Notes: generated by a model not told the origin, from the letters alone. Shown: positions 51,172 to 60,858, counted from the stretch's first letter. The stretch: DNA of 64,000 nucleotides from Kitasatospora sp. NBC_00240 (GCF_026342405.1 NZ_JAPEMU010000001.1:8246001-8310000); one strand, 5' to 3'. Translations and numbers: made by a program.

Positions 51172-52764
51172 TTGACGGACACGCTTACCCTGACCGATGC
51201 CGAGCTCAGCCAGTTCCTCCCTGCGGCGGCCGCCCGGCAGGTGGCCGCGGAGCAACTGATGCGCCGACACGGCGGGACGGCCCTCGCCTACGCGCGGGCG
51301 TTGTGCCGACACCGGCACGACGCCGAGGATCTGGTGATCGAGGTCTTCAACCGGGCCCTGGACGTCGTCCAGACCGGGGAGGACCACAGCCACCACTGGA
51401 CGGACGGCCTGCTCGGCACCCTGAGGTGTGTCGCCGCCGAACGGGCCGACGAGCATGGATTCGACGCTCTGTCGGCGGGATTCCTGGCCTGGCTGGACCT
51501 GCGGCGGGAGCCGCACCGGAGTTACCGTTCCGCGCTGCTCGCCGCCGAGCGGGACTGCTTGCCGCTCCGTGCCCTTCGCGGGCTCCCGCAGAGTCCGGCA
51601 GTCGAAATCTGGTCGGCCCTCGCACCGAGCGCCGGCGATGTCGGGACGGTGGTCGTCGAGCGCCCGTTGCCCTCGGAGCGGACCCGGCGGCACCTGGCCG
51701 ACGCCTACGCGCGGGCCTACGCCATCAGCGCGCCGGAGCGAAGGTGCCGCCACCTGGTCGCCCGGATGGCTCACGCGGTGCAGAACTCCACCACGGCCTC
51801 ACCCGAGATGACGACGCATCTGAACGGCTGCGACGCCTGCTCCCAGGCCGAGAACGACCTGCGGCTGGTGCACAGCTGGGACATCGACGCCCTTCAGGAG
51901 CGCATGTTCATCCGGTTCCCGGAGGTGGACGGCCTGGACGGGGGCGAGCCCCGGACCGCGGACGTGACCGGCTCGCCGGCCGCCGCCGACCATGCCCCGT
52001 ACCCGGCGGGCGGGGCCCACGGCGCGCACCCTCCCACCTTCGCCGCCCCACCGGTACCCGGGCGCTTGGCACAGCCTCAGCCCGGCCGGCGGCGGCACGC
52101 CGCCCGGCGGCGGCCCGTTCTACGCTCACACCGCCGGGCCGCCGCCGGCGCCGCGAGCGCCGGGGCGCTCGCCCTGGCCGTCGGCCTGGCGCTGGCCCCG
52201 CAGCCGGCGCCGACCGGCGCGGCCCATGCCCCGGTGCCGTCGACCACCCCCGAACTCAACCCCACCGGCCCGTCCGCCCCACCGGCGGTACCCCCACAGC
52301 CGCCGGGAGCGTCGGACGCGCCCACCCCCGCCACCCTGACGCCCTCCGTGACGCCCACCGCCACGGCGCCCCGGCCTGTGCCGCCCAGGCCTGCGACCCC
52401 CGGTCCCTCGGCGCCCGCAACGCCGCCGGCTCCGAGCCCCACCGCCGAACCGGGCATCACCGCTCCACCGCTGCCGCAGTCCCCGGGCGCGTCGCCCAGC
52501 GCCACGTTTCCCGGCATCCGGGTGCTCCAGCGTGGGGACGAGGGCCCGGACGTCGCGATGATGCAGCACCAGCTGCTCGCGAGGAGGGGCTGCGGTCCGA
52601 CCCGCGCGCCCTTCGTCCGGGGCCGGTTCGACGCCGCCACCGCTGCCCTCCTGCAGGCCTTCCAGCAGGAGGCCGGCATCCGGGGCGACGAGCGCGACCA
52701 CCTCCTCTACGGCCCACTGACCAGGGAGGCACTCCAGAGCAGACAGTTGGGCCGAAGCTGCTGA
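51172..52764 (+). CDS. Sigma-like protein fused to anti-sigma zinc motif, membrane helix and peptidoglycan-binding domain
   Basis: A 530-residue protein. Residues about 28-92 match sigma region 2 (RRHGGTALAYARALCRHRHD, then AEDLVIEVFNRAL); region 4 is hard to recognise, so DNA binding may be altered. The HX3CX2C zinc motif is His216, Cys220, Cys223. A membrane helix at about 324-343 follows, then a Pro/Thr-rich linker. A C-terminal PG-binding-1 domain spans about 455-530 (IRVLQRGDEGPDVAMMQHQL, RFDAATAALLQAFQQEAG). The TTG at 51172 is used, with AGGAG 6 bases upstream; TTG at 51169 also fits. A decayed copy lies 8 kb downstream. Confidence 0.83.
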   Translation: MTDTLTLTDAELSQFLPAAAARQVAAEQLMRRHGGTALAYARALCRHRHDAEDLVIEVFNRALDVVQTGEDHSHHWTDGLLGTLRCVAAERADEHGFDALSAGFLAWLDLRREPHRSYRSALLAAERDCLPLRALRGLPQSPAVEIWSALAPSAGDVGTVVVERPLPSERTRRHLADAYARAYAISAPERRCRHLVARMAHAVQNSTTASPEMTTHLNGCDACSQAENDLRLVHSWDIDALQERMFIRFPEVDGLDGGEPRTADVTGSPAAADHAPYPAGGAHGAHPPTFAAPPVPGRLAQPQPGRRRHAARRRPVLRSHRRAAAGAASAGALALAVGLALAPQPAPTGAAHAPVPSTTPELNPTGPSAPPAVPPQPPGASDAPTPATLTPSVTPTATAPRPVPPRPATPGPSAPATPPAPSPTAEPGITAPPLPQSPGASPSATFPGIRVLQRGDEGPDVAMMQHQLLARRGCGPTRAPFVRGRFDAATAALLQAFQQEAGIRGDERDHLLYGPLTREALQSRQLGRSC

Positions 52765-53839
52765 CCCGCACCGATGCCAGGTGGCGGGTACCGGGGCGCA
52801 GCGTGCGGGCGCGCGGCCCTGCCGTCGGTGGTTGCCCCTTCGGCGACAGGGTCGGCGGGTGCGGAGCCGGGCATCCGGCTCGCTGGTGAGGTGATGTCCT
52901 CCAGGTGGTCGCGGCGCCGCGGACCGGGGCACGGGGGCGGGTGGCGCCTCCGGTGTGCAGGCCTGTACGCCTGTACGGGTTCGGGGAGGGCGGCGGCATC
53001 CACCGAGAGGTCCGGGTGGGAGGCCTTGTTGTCGGTGGGCCCGGCGTCGGGGTTGCGAGGGGCCCGGCGCCGGCCGGCTACGAAGCGTCGACGGCAGTCT
53101 CGCCGAGGTCCTCCTTGGCGACCCGGAGCAGGTCCTCCCGGTCGCGGCCGTCGCCCGACGAGGGACGCGATGGGCTCCGCGGCCGTGCGGTGCGACCGGG
53201 TGAGCCTGTCCCTGGTCGGCATGGACTCCACCGTCGCCCGGGCGTACGGCGCGGCCCGGGAGGGTTGAACCTGAGGTGCCGGCGGTGCTGGAGAAGGCCG
53301 CGGCCGAGGGTGTGGGAGAGCGGATTCCGGGTGGACCGGCCCGGTGGCGGCCGGTTCTTCGCGAGCCGGCCTGTCGTGGCTCCGGCCGGAGGGCCTGTCG
53401 TGACGACGGCGGCGGGGCGCCGGTCGACGGTCGACAACGGGCCTTGCCGCGCCCCGAAGGGGCTTCGGCGGCGCTGCCGTAAAGCCGCCCACGAACGGAG
53501 AAGCTACGGCTGCGTAGGCCTTGACACCCCTGAGCCCCCCTGACACCGTCGTGGTTGAAGTTGCTCGCAAAGTGCGTGATTAGAGCATCTATGAGCATGA
53601 GCATCGCCCCTTTCGCATCACGTGCCACATGCCCCACTGCCCTACCGGGCGGCCGGCAGGGCGGCACGTGATCGGCGGCGAGGCTCTCCGGCGCGGTGCC
53701 GGGGGTGAGCCCTCAGAGGTCCGACACCAGGTGCCGGGCCCACCCCCGAGCCACCGTCCCGTGCCGGCGCGAATCGCGCGCCCTCCCGACCGTCCACCTG
53801 GTGTCCGGTCCCGTGCCCTTCCTGTCCGAAGGAGTCAAC
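52765..53839 (+). other. 1.1-kb spacer before the hexosaminidase, with one long palindrome
   Basis: No full gene is supported. A short segment at 53169-53267 (VGMDSTVARAYGAA) faintly recalls the first-Asp region of IS5-type transposases (VDSTVARAHQ), but it is too short to call. ATCACGTGCC (53617-53626) and GGCACGTGAT (53663-53672) form an inverted repeat with an inner GCCCT/AGGGC pair. The A/T-richer bases 53550-53600 may hold the GH20 promoter. Confidence 0.45.
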
Positions 53840-55966
53840 ATGCGCTCGTCGCACCGACGAGGCAGACGCCTCGTCGCACTTGCCACAGCCGTCGCCGCCC
53901 TCCCGCTCACGGCCACGCTCTCCCAGGCCGCCGCCGCGCCGCCCGCCCCCGCCCCGGCCCCCTACGCCCTGGTGCCGCAGCCGGTCTCGCAGCAGGCGGT
54001 GGCGGGCGCGGGGTTCACCCTCACCGCGCAGACCCGTATCGCGGTCCTCTCCCGGGACTCGGCGGCGGTGGGGGTCGGCACCTACCTCGCCAAGCTGCTC
54101 GCGCCCGCCACGGGCTACGACCTCGCGGTCGTCAAGGACACCCGGGTGCCGAAGAACGCGGTGGTGCTGGATCCCGACGGCCCCAAGAGCCTGGGTGCCG
54201 AGGGCTACACCCTCACCTCCGACGAACACGGCGTCGTGGTCCGGGCCCACGGGGCCGAGGGCCTCTTCCGCGGTGTGCAGACGCTCCGTCAACTGCTGCC
54301 CGCCGCAGTCGAGTCCCGCAGCGAGCAGACCCGTGCGTGGACCGTCCCGCCCGCCAAGATCTCCGACTCGCCCCGCTACGAGTACCGCGGCGTGATGCTG
54401 GACGTCGCCCGCCGCTTCTACCCCGTCGCCCAGGTCAAGCGCTACATCGACGAGGCGGCCGCATACAAGATCAACACTTTGCATCTGCACCTGACCGACG
54501 ACCAGGGGTGGCGCCTCGCCATCGACGCCGTCCCGGACCTGACCAAGGTGGGCGCCAGCACCCAGAGTGGCTTCACCGGCGGCAGCGACTGGTACTACTC
54601 GGCGGCGGACTACAAGGAGATCGTCTCCTACGCCTCGTCCCGCTTCATGACCGTGGTGCCCGAGATCGACGGCCCCGGCCACACCGAGGCCGCCCTGGCG
54701 TCGGTGCCGGGCCTGAACTGCGACGACAAGGCGAAGGCGCCCTACTCGGGCTTCGACGTCGGCATCAGCCTCTACTGTCTGGAGGACGGGACCCACATCG
54801 GGAACACGAGGCGCTTCCTGGCGGCCGTCATCAAGGAGGTGGCCAAGCTCACCCCCGGCCCCTACATCCACCTCGGCGGCGACGAGACCCCGCAGGCGAC
54901 CCCGGAGCAGTACGCCGCCTACGTCAAGGCGGCCACCTCGGCGGCCACCGGGCGGAACAAGACCGTGATGGGCTGGCACCAACTCGGCCAGTCCGCCATC
55001 CCCGCCGACAGCATCCTGCAGTACTGGGGTGAGGACGACGACCGGGAGAGCATCGGCACCGCCGAGGAGACCCGCAGCATCCGCGAGGTGCGCAACGGAG
55101 TCGCCCAGGGCGCCAAGTTCGTCATGTCCCCGTCCGACCACGCCTACCTGGACATGAAGTACGACGTCTCCACCCCGTACGGCCTGAGCTGGTCCGGATA
55201 CGTGCCGGTGCAGAGGTCCTACGAGTGGGACCCGGCGACCAGCACCGCCAAGCCGGACGGCACCGGCGCCGTCGTCCCCGCCAAGAAGATCGCCGGCGTC
55301 GAGGCCGCCCTCTGGGCCGACCGTGCCTACGAGGGCAGCAACGCGCTGCCGACCCCGACCACCCGCTGGCCCGAACCCCAGGACTACGCCGACTACATGA
55401 GCTTCCCGCGTCTGCCCGCCCTCGCGGAGGTCGGCTGGAGCCCCCAGTCCGCCCGTGACTGGAACAGCTTCCGCCAGCGCCTGGCGCAGCAAGGACCTCG
55501 CTGGACCGCCGCCGGCATCGGCTACTACGCCGCCCCGGGCATTCCCTGGCCCGGCGTCGTGAAGACCGTGGAGGGCGCGCACAGCGTCGAGACCGGGGGC
55601 AAGGCGCTGGACAACCCGGGCGGCTCGACCTCCGACGGCACCGAACCGGTGCTGTGGTCGCCGAACCGCGGCGCCAACCAGACCTGGACCTTCACCCCCC
55701 AGGGCGACGGCACCTACACCATGCTCAACAAGTCCTCCGGCAAGTGCGCCGAGGCGACCGGCGGAGCCGGCGCCGCCGTCGTCCAGCGGACGTGCGACAA
55801 CCAGACCGGTCAGCGCTGGAGGATCACCCCCGCCGACAACGACCGGTACACCATCGCCGCCGCCGGCAGCGGCCTGCTGCTCACCGCCGCCTCGGCCACC
55901 AACGGTGCCAAGGTGACCCAGCAGCCGGACACCGGCTCCACCCTGCAGCGCTGGTCCGTCGACTGA
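53840..55966 (+). CDS. Secreted GH20 beta-N-acetylhexosaminidase with ricin-B lectin tail
   Basis: A 708-residue exported enzyme. It has a signal peptide (about 1-33) and the GH20b beta/alpha domain (about 40-155). The catalytic barrel from about 160 includes YRGVMLDVARRFYPV, LHLHLTDDQGWRL and the catalytic Asp348-Glu349 in HLGGDETP. Barrel Trp residues lie in GWHQLGQS and LQYWGEDDD. The C-terminal ricin-type trefoil spans about 575-708 (QTWTFTPQ, GQRWRITP, LQRWSVD). It releases terminal GlcNAc or GalNAc from chitin oligomers, peptidoglycan fragments or glycans. The ATG at 53840 follows AAGGAG. No DasR-type operator was seen upstream. Confidence 0.94.
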   Translation: MRSSHRRGRRLVALATAVAALPLTATLSQAAAAPPAPAPAPYALVPQPVSQQAVAGAGFTLTAQTRIAVLSRDSAAVGVGTYLAKLLAPATGYDLAVVKDTRVPKNAVVLDPDGPKSLGAEGYTLTSDEHGVVVRAHGAEGLFRGVQTLRQLLPAAVESRSEQTRAWTVPPAKISDSPRYEYRGVMLDVARRFYPVAQVKRYIDEAAAYKINTLHLHLTDDQGWRLAIDAVPDLTKVGASTQSGFTGGSDWYYSAADYKEIVSYASSRFMTVVPEIDGPGHTEAALASVPGLNCDDKAKAPYSGFDVGISLYCLEDGTHIGNTRRFLAAVIKEVAKLTPGPYIHLGGDETPQATPEQYAAYVKAATSAATGRNKTVMGWHQLGQSAIPADSILQYWGEDDDRESIGTAEETRSIREVRNGVAQGAKFVMSPSDHAYLDMKYDVSTPYGLSWSGYVPVQRSYEWDPATSTAKPDGTGAVVPAKKIAGVEAALWADRAYEGSNALPTPTTRWPEPQDYADYMSFPRLPALAEVGWSPQSARDWNSFRQRLAQQGPRWTAAGIGYYAAPGIPWPGVVKTVEGAHSVETGGKALDNPGGSTSDGTEPVLWSPNRGANQTWTFTPQGDGTYTMLNKSSGKCAEATGGAGAAVVQRTCDNQTGQRWRITPADNDRYTIAAAGSGLLLTAASATNGAKVTQQPDTGSTLQRWSVD

Positions 55967-55988
55967 CCGCCCTGCCACAGGCCACGGC

Positions 55989-56030
55989 CCGCCCCCGCTC
56001 CGGACGCGCCCCGTCCGGGGCGGGGGCGGC
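55989..56030 (+). terminator. GC-rich hairpin after the hexosaminidase
   Basis: CCCGCCCCCGCTCCGGAC and GTCCGGGGCGGGGGCGG pair with one or two wobble or bulged positions about 25 bases after the stop. Confidence 0.65.
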
Positions 56031-56278
56031 GCCGGTGCCCGCCGCGTCGGGGCGGTGCCCGGTATCGACGCAGGGACGAAGGAGTTGAGCCCGTTCCTGT
56101 TCCCGGTGAAAGCGGTGAAGGCCCCGTGCGCCCACCGGCTCCGGCAGCTGTTCGGCGGACGCGACCGCCGGACAGCCCGCCATCGGCCCTTCCCGTTCGG
56201 CCTTCGCCACCCCGAGGGCCGTCCTTCCTCCCGCACTCCCGCATGCGCCGCCCGGACGCATGCCCGAAGGAGCCGTTC

Positions 56279-57322
56279 ATGTCCCGTACCACCAGCCGTG
56301 CCGCCGCCGGGGGCCTGCTGCTCGCCCTCGGCCTGACCACCGCCTGTTCCACCGGGCGGGAGCCGATGACGGCGACCCCCGCCCCGGCGGCGCCGCTGAA
56401 CGGCAGGATCTCGATCACCTACCTGCAGAAGCAGGGCGACCAGGAGTACTTCGTCGGCGAGGCGGCCGGCGCCGAAGCGCGGGCACAGGTCCTGGGCATC
56501 GACCTGAAGGTCGTGAACCTCGGCAACGACGCGAACAAGACCGTCGGCGAGGTGCAGTCGGCGGTCGCGCAGAAGTCCAACGGCGTCATCATCGTCGTGC
56601 CCGACCCCGCCGTCGGTCCGCAGGTGGTGCAGATCGCCAAGAGTGCCAACGTCGCGCTGCTGACCTCGGACGACCAGATCTGTGCGACCGGCCCGGACCC
56701 CGCCGCGTGTGCGAAGGAGAACCTGGTGCCGCGGATCGGCTTCAGCGGTGCCCAGATGGGCGGCGAGGTCGGCAAGCGGGCGCTGGAGGAGTACCGGAAG
56801 GCCGGCTGGTCGGCCGCCGACACCCGGATCGTCTCGGCCTGGAAGCAGGACGTGACCGTGTGCGGCGACCGGGTCAAGGCCGCGAAGGAGGCGTTCGCCG
56901 CGGGCGGCGGGGCGGACGTGAAGAGCATCGACGTCGCCACCGACAACACGCCGACCGGGGCTCAGGACAAGATCGCCGCGACGGTCACCGCCAACCAGGG
57001 CGTCAGGCACTGGGTGGTCTGGGGGTGCAACGACGAGAACGTCCAGGGCGGCGTCACCGCCATGCAGAACGCCGGCATCTCCCCGGACAACGTGATCGGC
57101 GTCGGTCTCGGCGCCTACCTGGCCTGCAAGGACTGGAGCGGCGGCAAGCCCTCCGGCATGAAGGCCGCGCTGTTCATCAACGGCCGTGATGTCGGCGCCT
57201 TCGCGGTGCAGGCCATGTACGACAAGCTCAAGAACAGCAGGGAGTTTCCGCCCGAGGCCTTCGTCCCCACCACCATGGTCGACGCCACCACCTGGCAGGC
57301 GGTGGGCGCCACCTGCAGCTGA
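56279..57322 (+). CDS. Sugar-binding lipoprotein (periplasmic-binding-protein type, ABC importer)
   Basis: A 347-residue exported binding protein. The lipobox is LGLTTACST (Cys about 23). A ribose/arabinose-type two-lobe fold follows: ISITYLQKQGDQEYFVGEAA, NGVIIVVPDPAVGPQ, then VWGCNDENVQGGVTAMQNAG near the hinge. It would capture a monosaccharide for an ABC importer, but no permease or ATPase gene is beside it, so it is an orphan or works with distant components. The neighbouring hexosaminidase suggests an amino sugar or glycan product. The ATG at 56279 follows AAGGAG. Confidence 0.88.
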   Translation: MSRTTSRAAAGGLLLALGLTTACSTGREPMTATPAPAAPLNGRISITYLQKQGDQEYFVGEAAGAEARAQVLGIDLKVVNLGNDANKTVGEVQSAVAQKSNGVIIVVPDPAVGPQVVQIAKSANVALLTSDDQICATGPDPAACAKENLVPRIGFSGAQMGGEVGKRALEEYRKAGWSAADTRIVSAWKQDVTVCGDRVKAAKEAFAAGGGADVKSIDVATDNTPTGAQDKIAATVTANQGVRHWVVWGCNDENVQGGVTAMQNAGISPDNVIGVGLGAYLACKDWSGGKPSGMKAALFINGRDVGAFAVQAMYDKLKNSREFPPEAFVPTTMVDATTWQAVGATCS

Positions 57323-57361
57323 CGCCCCTGTTCCGTCCGGCGCCATGTCGGCGAACGGACA

Positions 57362-57397
57362 CCGCCCTCGCGCCGGCTCCCGCCCGGGCGAGGGCGG
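57362..57397 (+). terminator. Hairpin after the sugar-binding lipoprotein gene
   Basis: CCGCCCTCGC (57362-57371) pairs with GCGAGGGCGG (57388-57397). Confidence 0.65.
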
Positions 57398-57846
57398 CGG
57401 CGTGTCCACTCGCCGAAGTCCAGCTGGGCCGGGGCGAGTTCGAAGGCAGCGGGTAACAGTCGGATCGGCCGGGGCCGCAAGGTTCCGCGCTCGGCGACGT
57501 CGGTGTCCGGGCGGCCCCGCCGAGGGCGACGAGCTCGCCCGGCGCGCCGTCAGAGACGAATGGCAGTGGGTGGTGCAGCGCCTCGCGGACGTTCGGTGGT
57601 CAGGACCGGAGGCGGCGTCCGGCGAGGTGGGCGCGCGTCAGGAGAGCCGTGCGCGCTGCCGCCGCCCTCCGGATCGTTCGCGATGCCGTTCATAACGGTT
57701 GCACATCGGCGCGGGATGCCAAGGCCGATTTGCCCTCTTCCTCGATGAGGGCTCGTACTCCGGGCCCTTGACCGCCCGTGGCCCGAGTTCGGCGGGGTTC
57801 CGCCGGTGCGCGCTCCGTCGGGAAGATTTCCTGGAAAGGCCGGCCG
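57398..57846. other. Spacer with a possible gene relic
   Basis: No intact gene. Bases 57525-57600 read DELARRAVRDEWQWVVQRLA on the plus strand, which has protein-like composition but no start, end or recognised family. The rest shows nothing. Confidence 0.35.
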
Positions 57847-58107
57847 ATGCCCCCTGTCCCACCACGTCGTGACGGCGCGGAGCCGGCCGTGGCCCGCAGC
57901 GTGCGCCGGCTGTCGCGGTCATGGCCGCCGATCGTGCCGGCCGGCGCGTTCGGCGCGGCGGTGGCCTTCGCGGGGTACGCGCGCAGCCCCACGTCGGGAC
58001 CGCTGATCGTGTTCGACGGCGTCCGCCGAGCCGATGCCGCCGGGCCCCCGCCGTGTTCGCCGGGCCGCGCTGCGGACTCCGCCAGCCGCACGAGTCCGGC
58101 CCCCTGA
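57847..58107 (+). CDS. Possible small protein with one hydrophobic segment
   Basis: An 86-codon frame with an AAGG 8 bases before its ATG at 57847. Residues 30-45 (WPPIVPAGAFGAAVAFAGYA) are hydrophobic enough for one membrane helix, with basic residues before it. The C-terminal third is Ala/Pro/Ser-rich. No family was recognised. It may be real, given its position just ahead of the next gene. Confidence 0.35.
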   Translation: MPPVPPRRDGAEPAVARSVRRLSRSWPPIVPAGAFGAAVAFAGYARSPTSGPLIVFDGVRRADAAGPPPCSPGRAADSASRTSPAP

Positions 58108-58154
58108 TGGTGATCCCGCCGCGCGAGCGGCTGTCCCGAGAGAGAGGCGATTCC

Positions 58155-59003
58155 ATGTCAGAGGCCCGAACGGTCGGCGCCGGTCAGGAGCGCCGTGCGG
58201 TCGACGGCCGTCCGGAGACGTCCTGGCGGGAGAGACGGGTCCTGGACCTGTACCGGGCGGCCGCACTGGCCTTCGCGCTGCGTACCGCCCCCGGCACGCG
58301 GGCCGGGGACGACAGACCGGCCGGGGACGACGGGCGCCGGGACGTGATGGCGAGGATGCTGAGTTCCCCGCGCACGGAGAAGGAGCCGGGTCTCCCGTGG
58401 TCCTTCCTGATGATCGCGGTGGTTCGCTCGACGGAGTACCGGTCGCACCATGCGCCCGGGGGCGGCGCGGAGTCGACCGACGGGCTGGTGTACGCCCTGC
58501 TGTCCGTCTCGCGCCCGTGCCGCTCCGTCGTGCTGGAGCGGATGCTCGCACCGGGCGGGGGTGAGGTGCCCGTATGCCCGCCGGGTGAGACCGGTCAGGG
58601 CCAGGCCATGGCCGGGGCCCGGCAGTTCGACGCGTACGTCACCGCGCACTTCCTGCGAGCCGCCGGCGGAGCCTGCCGCTGTCTCGACGCCGTGGTCGGC
58701 CACGCGACCGGACGGCGGGACGGCGCTCCCCACCCGCTGCCGTGCCCCGGTCCCGGAAGGCACTCCGCCCGCCTCTCCGCGTCGGACGCGCCGCCCTCCA
58801 CGCCGGTGCTCGGGAGCGGCACCCCCGCCGACGGTGGTCCCTCACAGACCGCGGTTCCGACTTCGGGGCACGGCTGCCCGACACCCGAGGGGAGCCCGAG
58901 CCCGCAGGAGGGATCCCCGACGACCACCACCGACACCCCCGGCCCTCGACGGCCCCACCGGTCATGGTGGCCGTTCTTCAGCCGCGTGTCGCGGGACCAA
59001 TGA
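58155..59003 (+). CDS. Hypothetical protein upstream of the decayed sigma copy
   Basis: A 282-codon frame from an ATG at 58155 preceded by AGAGAGG. The first 150 residues have a balanced, helix-prone composition (SWRERRVLDLYRAAALAFAL, then LPWSFLMIAVVRSTEYRS). Two Cys-containing stretches (VCPPGETG, GACRCLDAVVG) follow, and the last 100 residues are Pro/Ser/Thr-rich low-complexity sequence. Family not recognised. Its end is 136 bp before the decayed sigma-like gene, and it has no counterpart before the intact copy. Confidence 0.5.
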   Translation: MSEARTVGAGQERRAVDGRPETSWRERRVLDLYRAAALAFALRTAPGTRAGDDRPAGDDGRRDVMARMLSSPRTEKEPGLPWSFLMIAVVRSTEYRSHHAPGGGAESTDGLVYALLSVSRPCRSVVLERMLAPGGGEVPVCPPGETGQGQAMAGARQFDAYVTAHFLRAAGGACRCLDAVVGHATGRRDGAPHPLPCPGPGRHSARLSASDAPPSTPVLGSGTPADGGPSQTAVPTSGHGCPTPEGSPSPQEGSPTTTTDTPGPRRPHRSWWPFFSRVSRDQ

Positions 59004-59138
59004 CGCACCCCGCGCCCCGATCCCGCGCCGTGGGGCCGTCCGACCTGACCGGCTCCACGCTGCCCACCCGGGCCGATCCGCCCGCCCGACACCGGTGAGG
59101 CTCGACCGACGTCGACGCCCGACTCCACCGAGGATGCC

Positions 59139-60730
59139 TTGTCACCGGACATGCTCACCCTCACCGACTCCGAGCTCGGTCGGTTCATCCCCGTGGCGCC
59201 CGCCCGGCAGGTGGCTGCGGAGGACTGATGCGCCGACACGGCGGAACGGCCCTCACCTACGCGCGGGCGTTGTGCCGACATCGCCACGACGCCGAGGATC
59301 TGGTGATCGAGGCCTCCAACCGGGCTCTCGACCTCTTCCGGAACGGGGAGGACCACAACCGCCTCTGGACGGACTGCCTGCTCGGCACCCGAGGACCACA
59401 ACCGCCTCTGGACGGACGGCCTGCTCGGCACCCTGCGACGCGTCGCGGCCGATCGGGCCGACAAACAGGGGTTCGACACTCTGTCGGCGCGCTTCCTGAT
59501 CTGGCTGGACCGGCGACGCGAGCCGCACCAGAGCTACCGTTCCGCGCTGCTCGCCGCCGAGCGGGACTGCTTGCCGCTCCGCGCCCTGCGCGGGCTGCCG
59601 AAGGGTCCGGCGGCCGAAATCTGGTCGGCCCTCGCACCAGGCGCCGGCGAGGTCGGCGCGGTGGTCGTCGAGTGCCCGCTCCCCACGGAACGGACCCGGC
59701 GGCACCTGGCCGACGCCTACGCGCGGGCCTACGCCTTCGGTGCGCCGGACCGAAGGTGCCGCCACCTGGTCGCCGGGATGGCCGACGCGGTGCAGAACTG
59801 CACTGCGGCCTCGCCCGAGGTGACGACGCATCTGAACGGCTGCGACGTCTGTTCCCAGGCCGAGAACGACCTACGGCTCATGCGCAGCTGGAGCGCCGGC
59901 GCCCTGCGGGAGCGCATATCCCCGAGGTGGGCGGCCTCGACAGGAGCGGGGCCCCAGCCACGGAAGGGCTCGGAGAGGTGCCCGGTTCGCCTGCCGGTGC
60001 CGACCGGGCTGCCTTCCCGGCGGACGCGACCCACGGCGCGCACCCTTGCACCCTCGCCGCCGTCACCGTACTCGTCCCCGAACCGGGGCGCCGGACTCGG
60101 CCTCAGCACCACCGGCGACCCGTCGGGCGCTCGCACCGCCGGGCCGCCGGCGGAACCGCGAGCGCCGGGGCGCTCGCCCTGGCCGTCGGCCTGGCGCTGG
60201 CCCCGCAGCCGGCGCCGACCGGCAGGGCCCCGGCCCCGGTGCCGTCGACCATCCCCGAACAGCAGCCCACCGGGCCGTCCGTCCCACCGGCGGCACCCCC
60301 GGAGCGGCCGGGAGTCACGGTGTCGCCGACACCAACGGCCACGCCACCCAAGCCTGTGACGCCCGCACCCCCCGTTCCCACCCGGCCGCCGGCGCCGCCG
60401 AGCCCCACCACCAGCCCGAGGGTCACCGCAATTCCACCGGCACCGCGGCCCCCGAGCGCCTCGCCCAGCGCCACGTTCCCCGGCATCCGGGTGCTTCAGC
60501 TCGGGGACGAGGGTCTGGACGTCACGGTGATGCATTTCCAACTGCTGGCCAGGACGGCCTGCGGTCCGGCCCACGCGTCCTTCACCCCGGGTCGGTTCGC
60601 CGCCGCCGCTACCCTCCTGCAAGCCTTCCGGCAGGAGGCCGGCATCCGGGGCGACGAGCGCGACCACCTCCGCTACGGCCCACTGACCAGGGAGGCACTC
60701 CGAAGCGGGAAGCCGGGCCGAAGCTGCTGA
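59139..60730 (+). pseudogene. Decayed second copy of the sigma/zinc/TM/peptidoglycan-binding gene
   Basis: Close similarity to the gene at 51172-52764 over its whole length and part of the upstream region. Three lesions are seen. A one-base deletion near 59224 gives GAG-GAC-TGA, an in-frame stop after 29 codons. A 43-bp tandem duplication at 59348-59433 shifts frame. A 10-bp deletion near 59920 follows. Codons from an ATG at 59228 and those after about 59925 share a frame, so an open run of 500 codons exists, but its middle 175 codons are out of frame and nonsense. The HX3CX2C motif (HLNGCDVC) is lost in that frame. Membrane and peptidoglycan-binding parts remain readable. Confidence 0.85.
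59348..59433. repeat. 43-bp tandem duplication inside the decayed sigma copy
   Basis: 59348-59390 and 59391-59433 both begin GAGGACCACAACCGCCTCTG and differ by one base (GACTGCC versus GACGGCC). The intact copy has a single unit. Confidence 0.92.
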
Positions 60731-60858
60731 CCCCAAGAGTGCCTGGGTGCGGGCGAACGGCCTGGTCCCGGTCGCGTTGCCGCTGTGTGTGGTCGCCCCG
60801 CCCGACTGCGGAACGGGGGACGGGTGCGCGTGCGGCACGCGGGCCGGGACGTCGGGGG

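Noticed and set aside
50871..51175. A plus-strand start (ATG after AGGGGGG) reading into the 19-bp repeats
   Set aside because: The ribosome site is good, but the frame continues through the repeats and out of frame across the sigma-PGB gene with no recognisable protein.
53169..53267. Short transposase-like peptide VGMDSTVARAYGAA
   Set aside because: Only about ten residues resemble the first-Asp region of IS5-type transposases, so chance similarity cannot be excluded.
53617..53672. The ACGTGAT palindrome as a DasR (GlcNAc) operator for the hexosaminidase
   Set aside because: It does not resemble the ACTGGTCTAGACCACT-type site; kept only as an unexplained inverted repeat.
53642..57409. A 1255-codon minus-strand frame across the hexosaminidase and binding-protein genes
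   Set aside because: It is the shadow of two clear exported proteins and shows no domain; such long open antisense frames are expected at this GC content.
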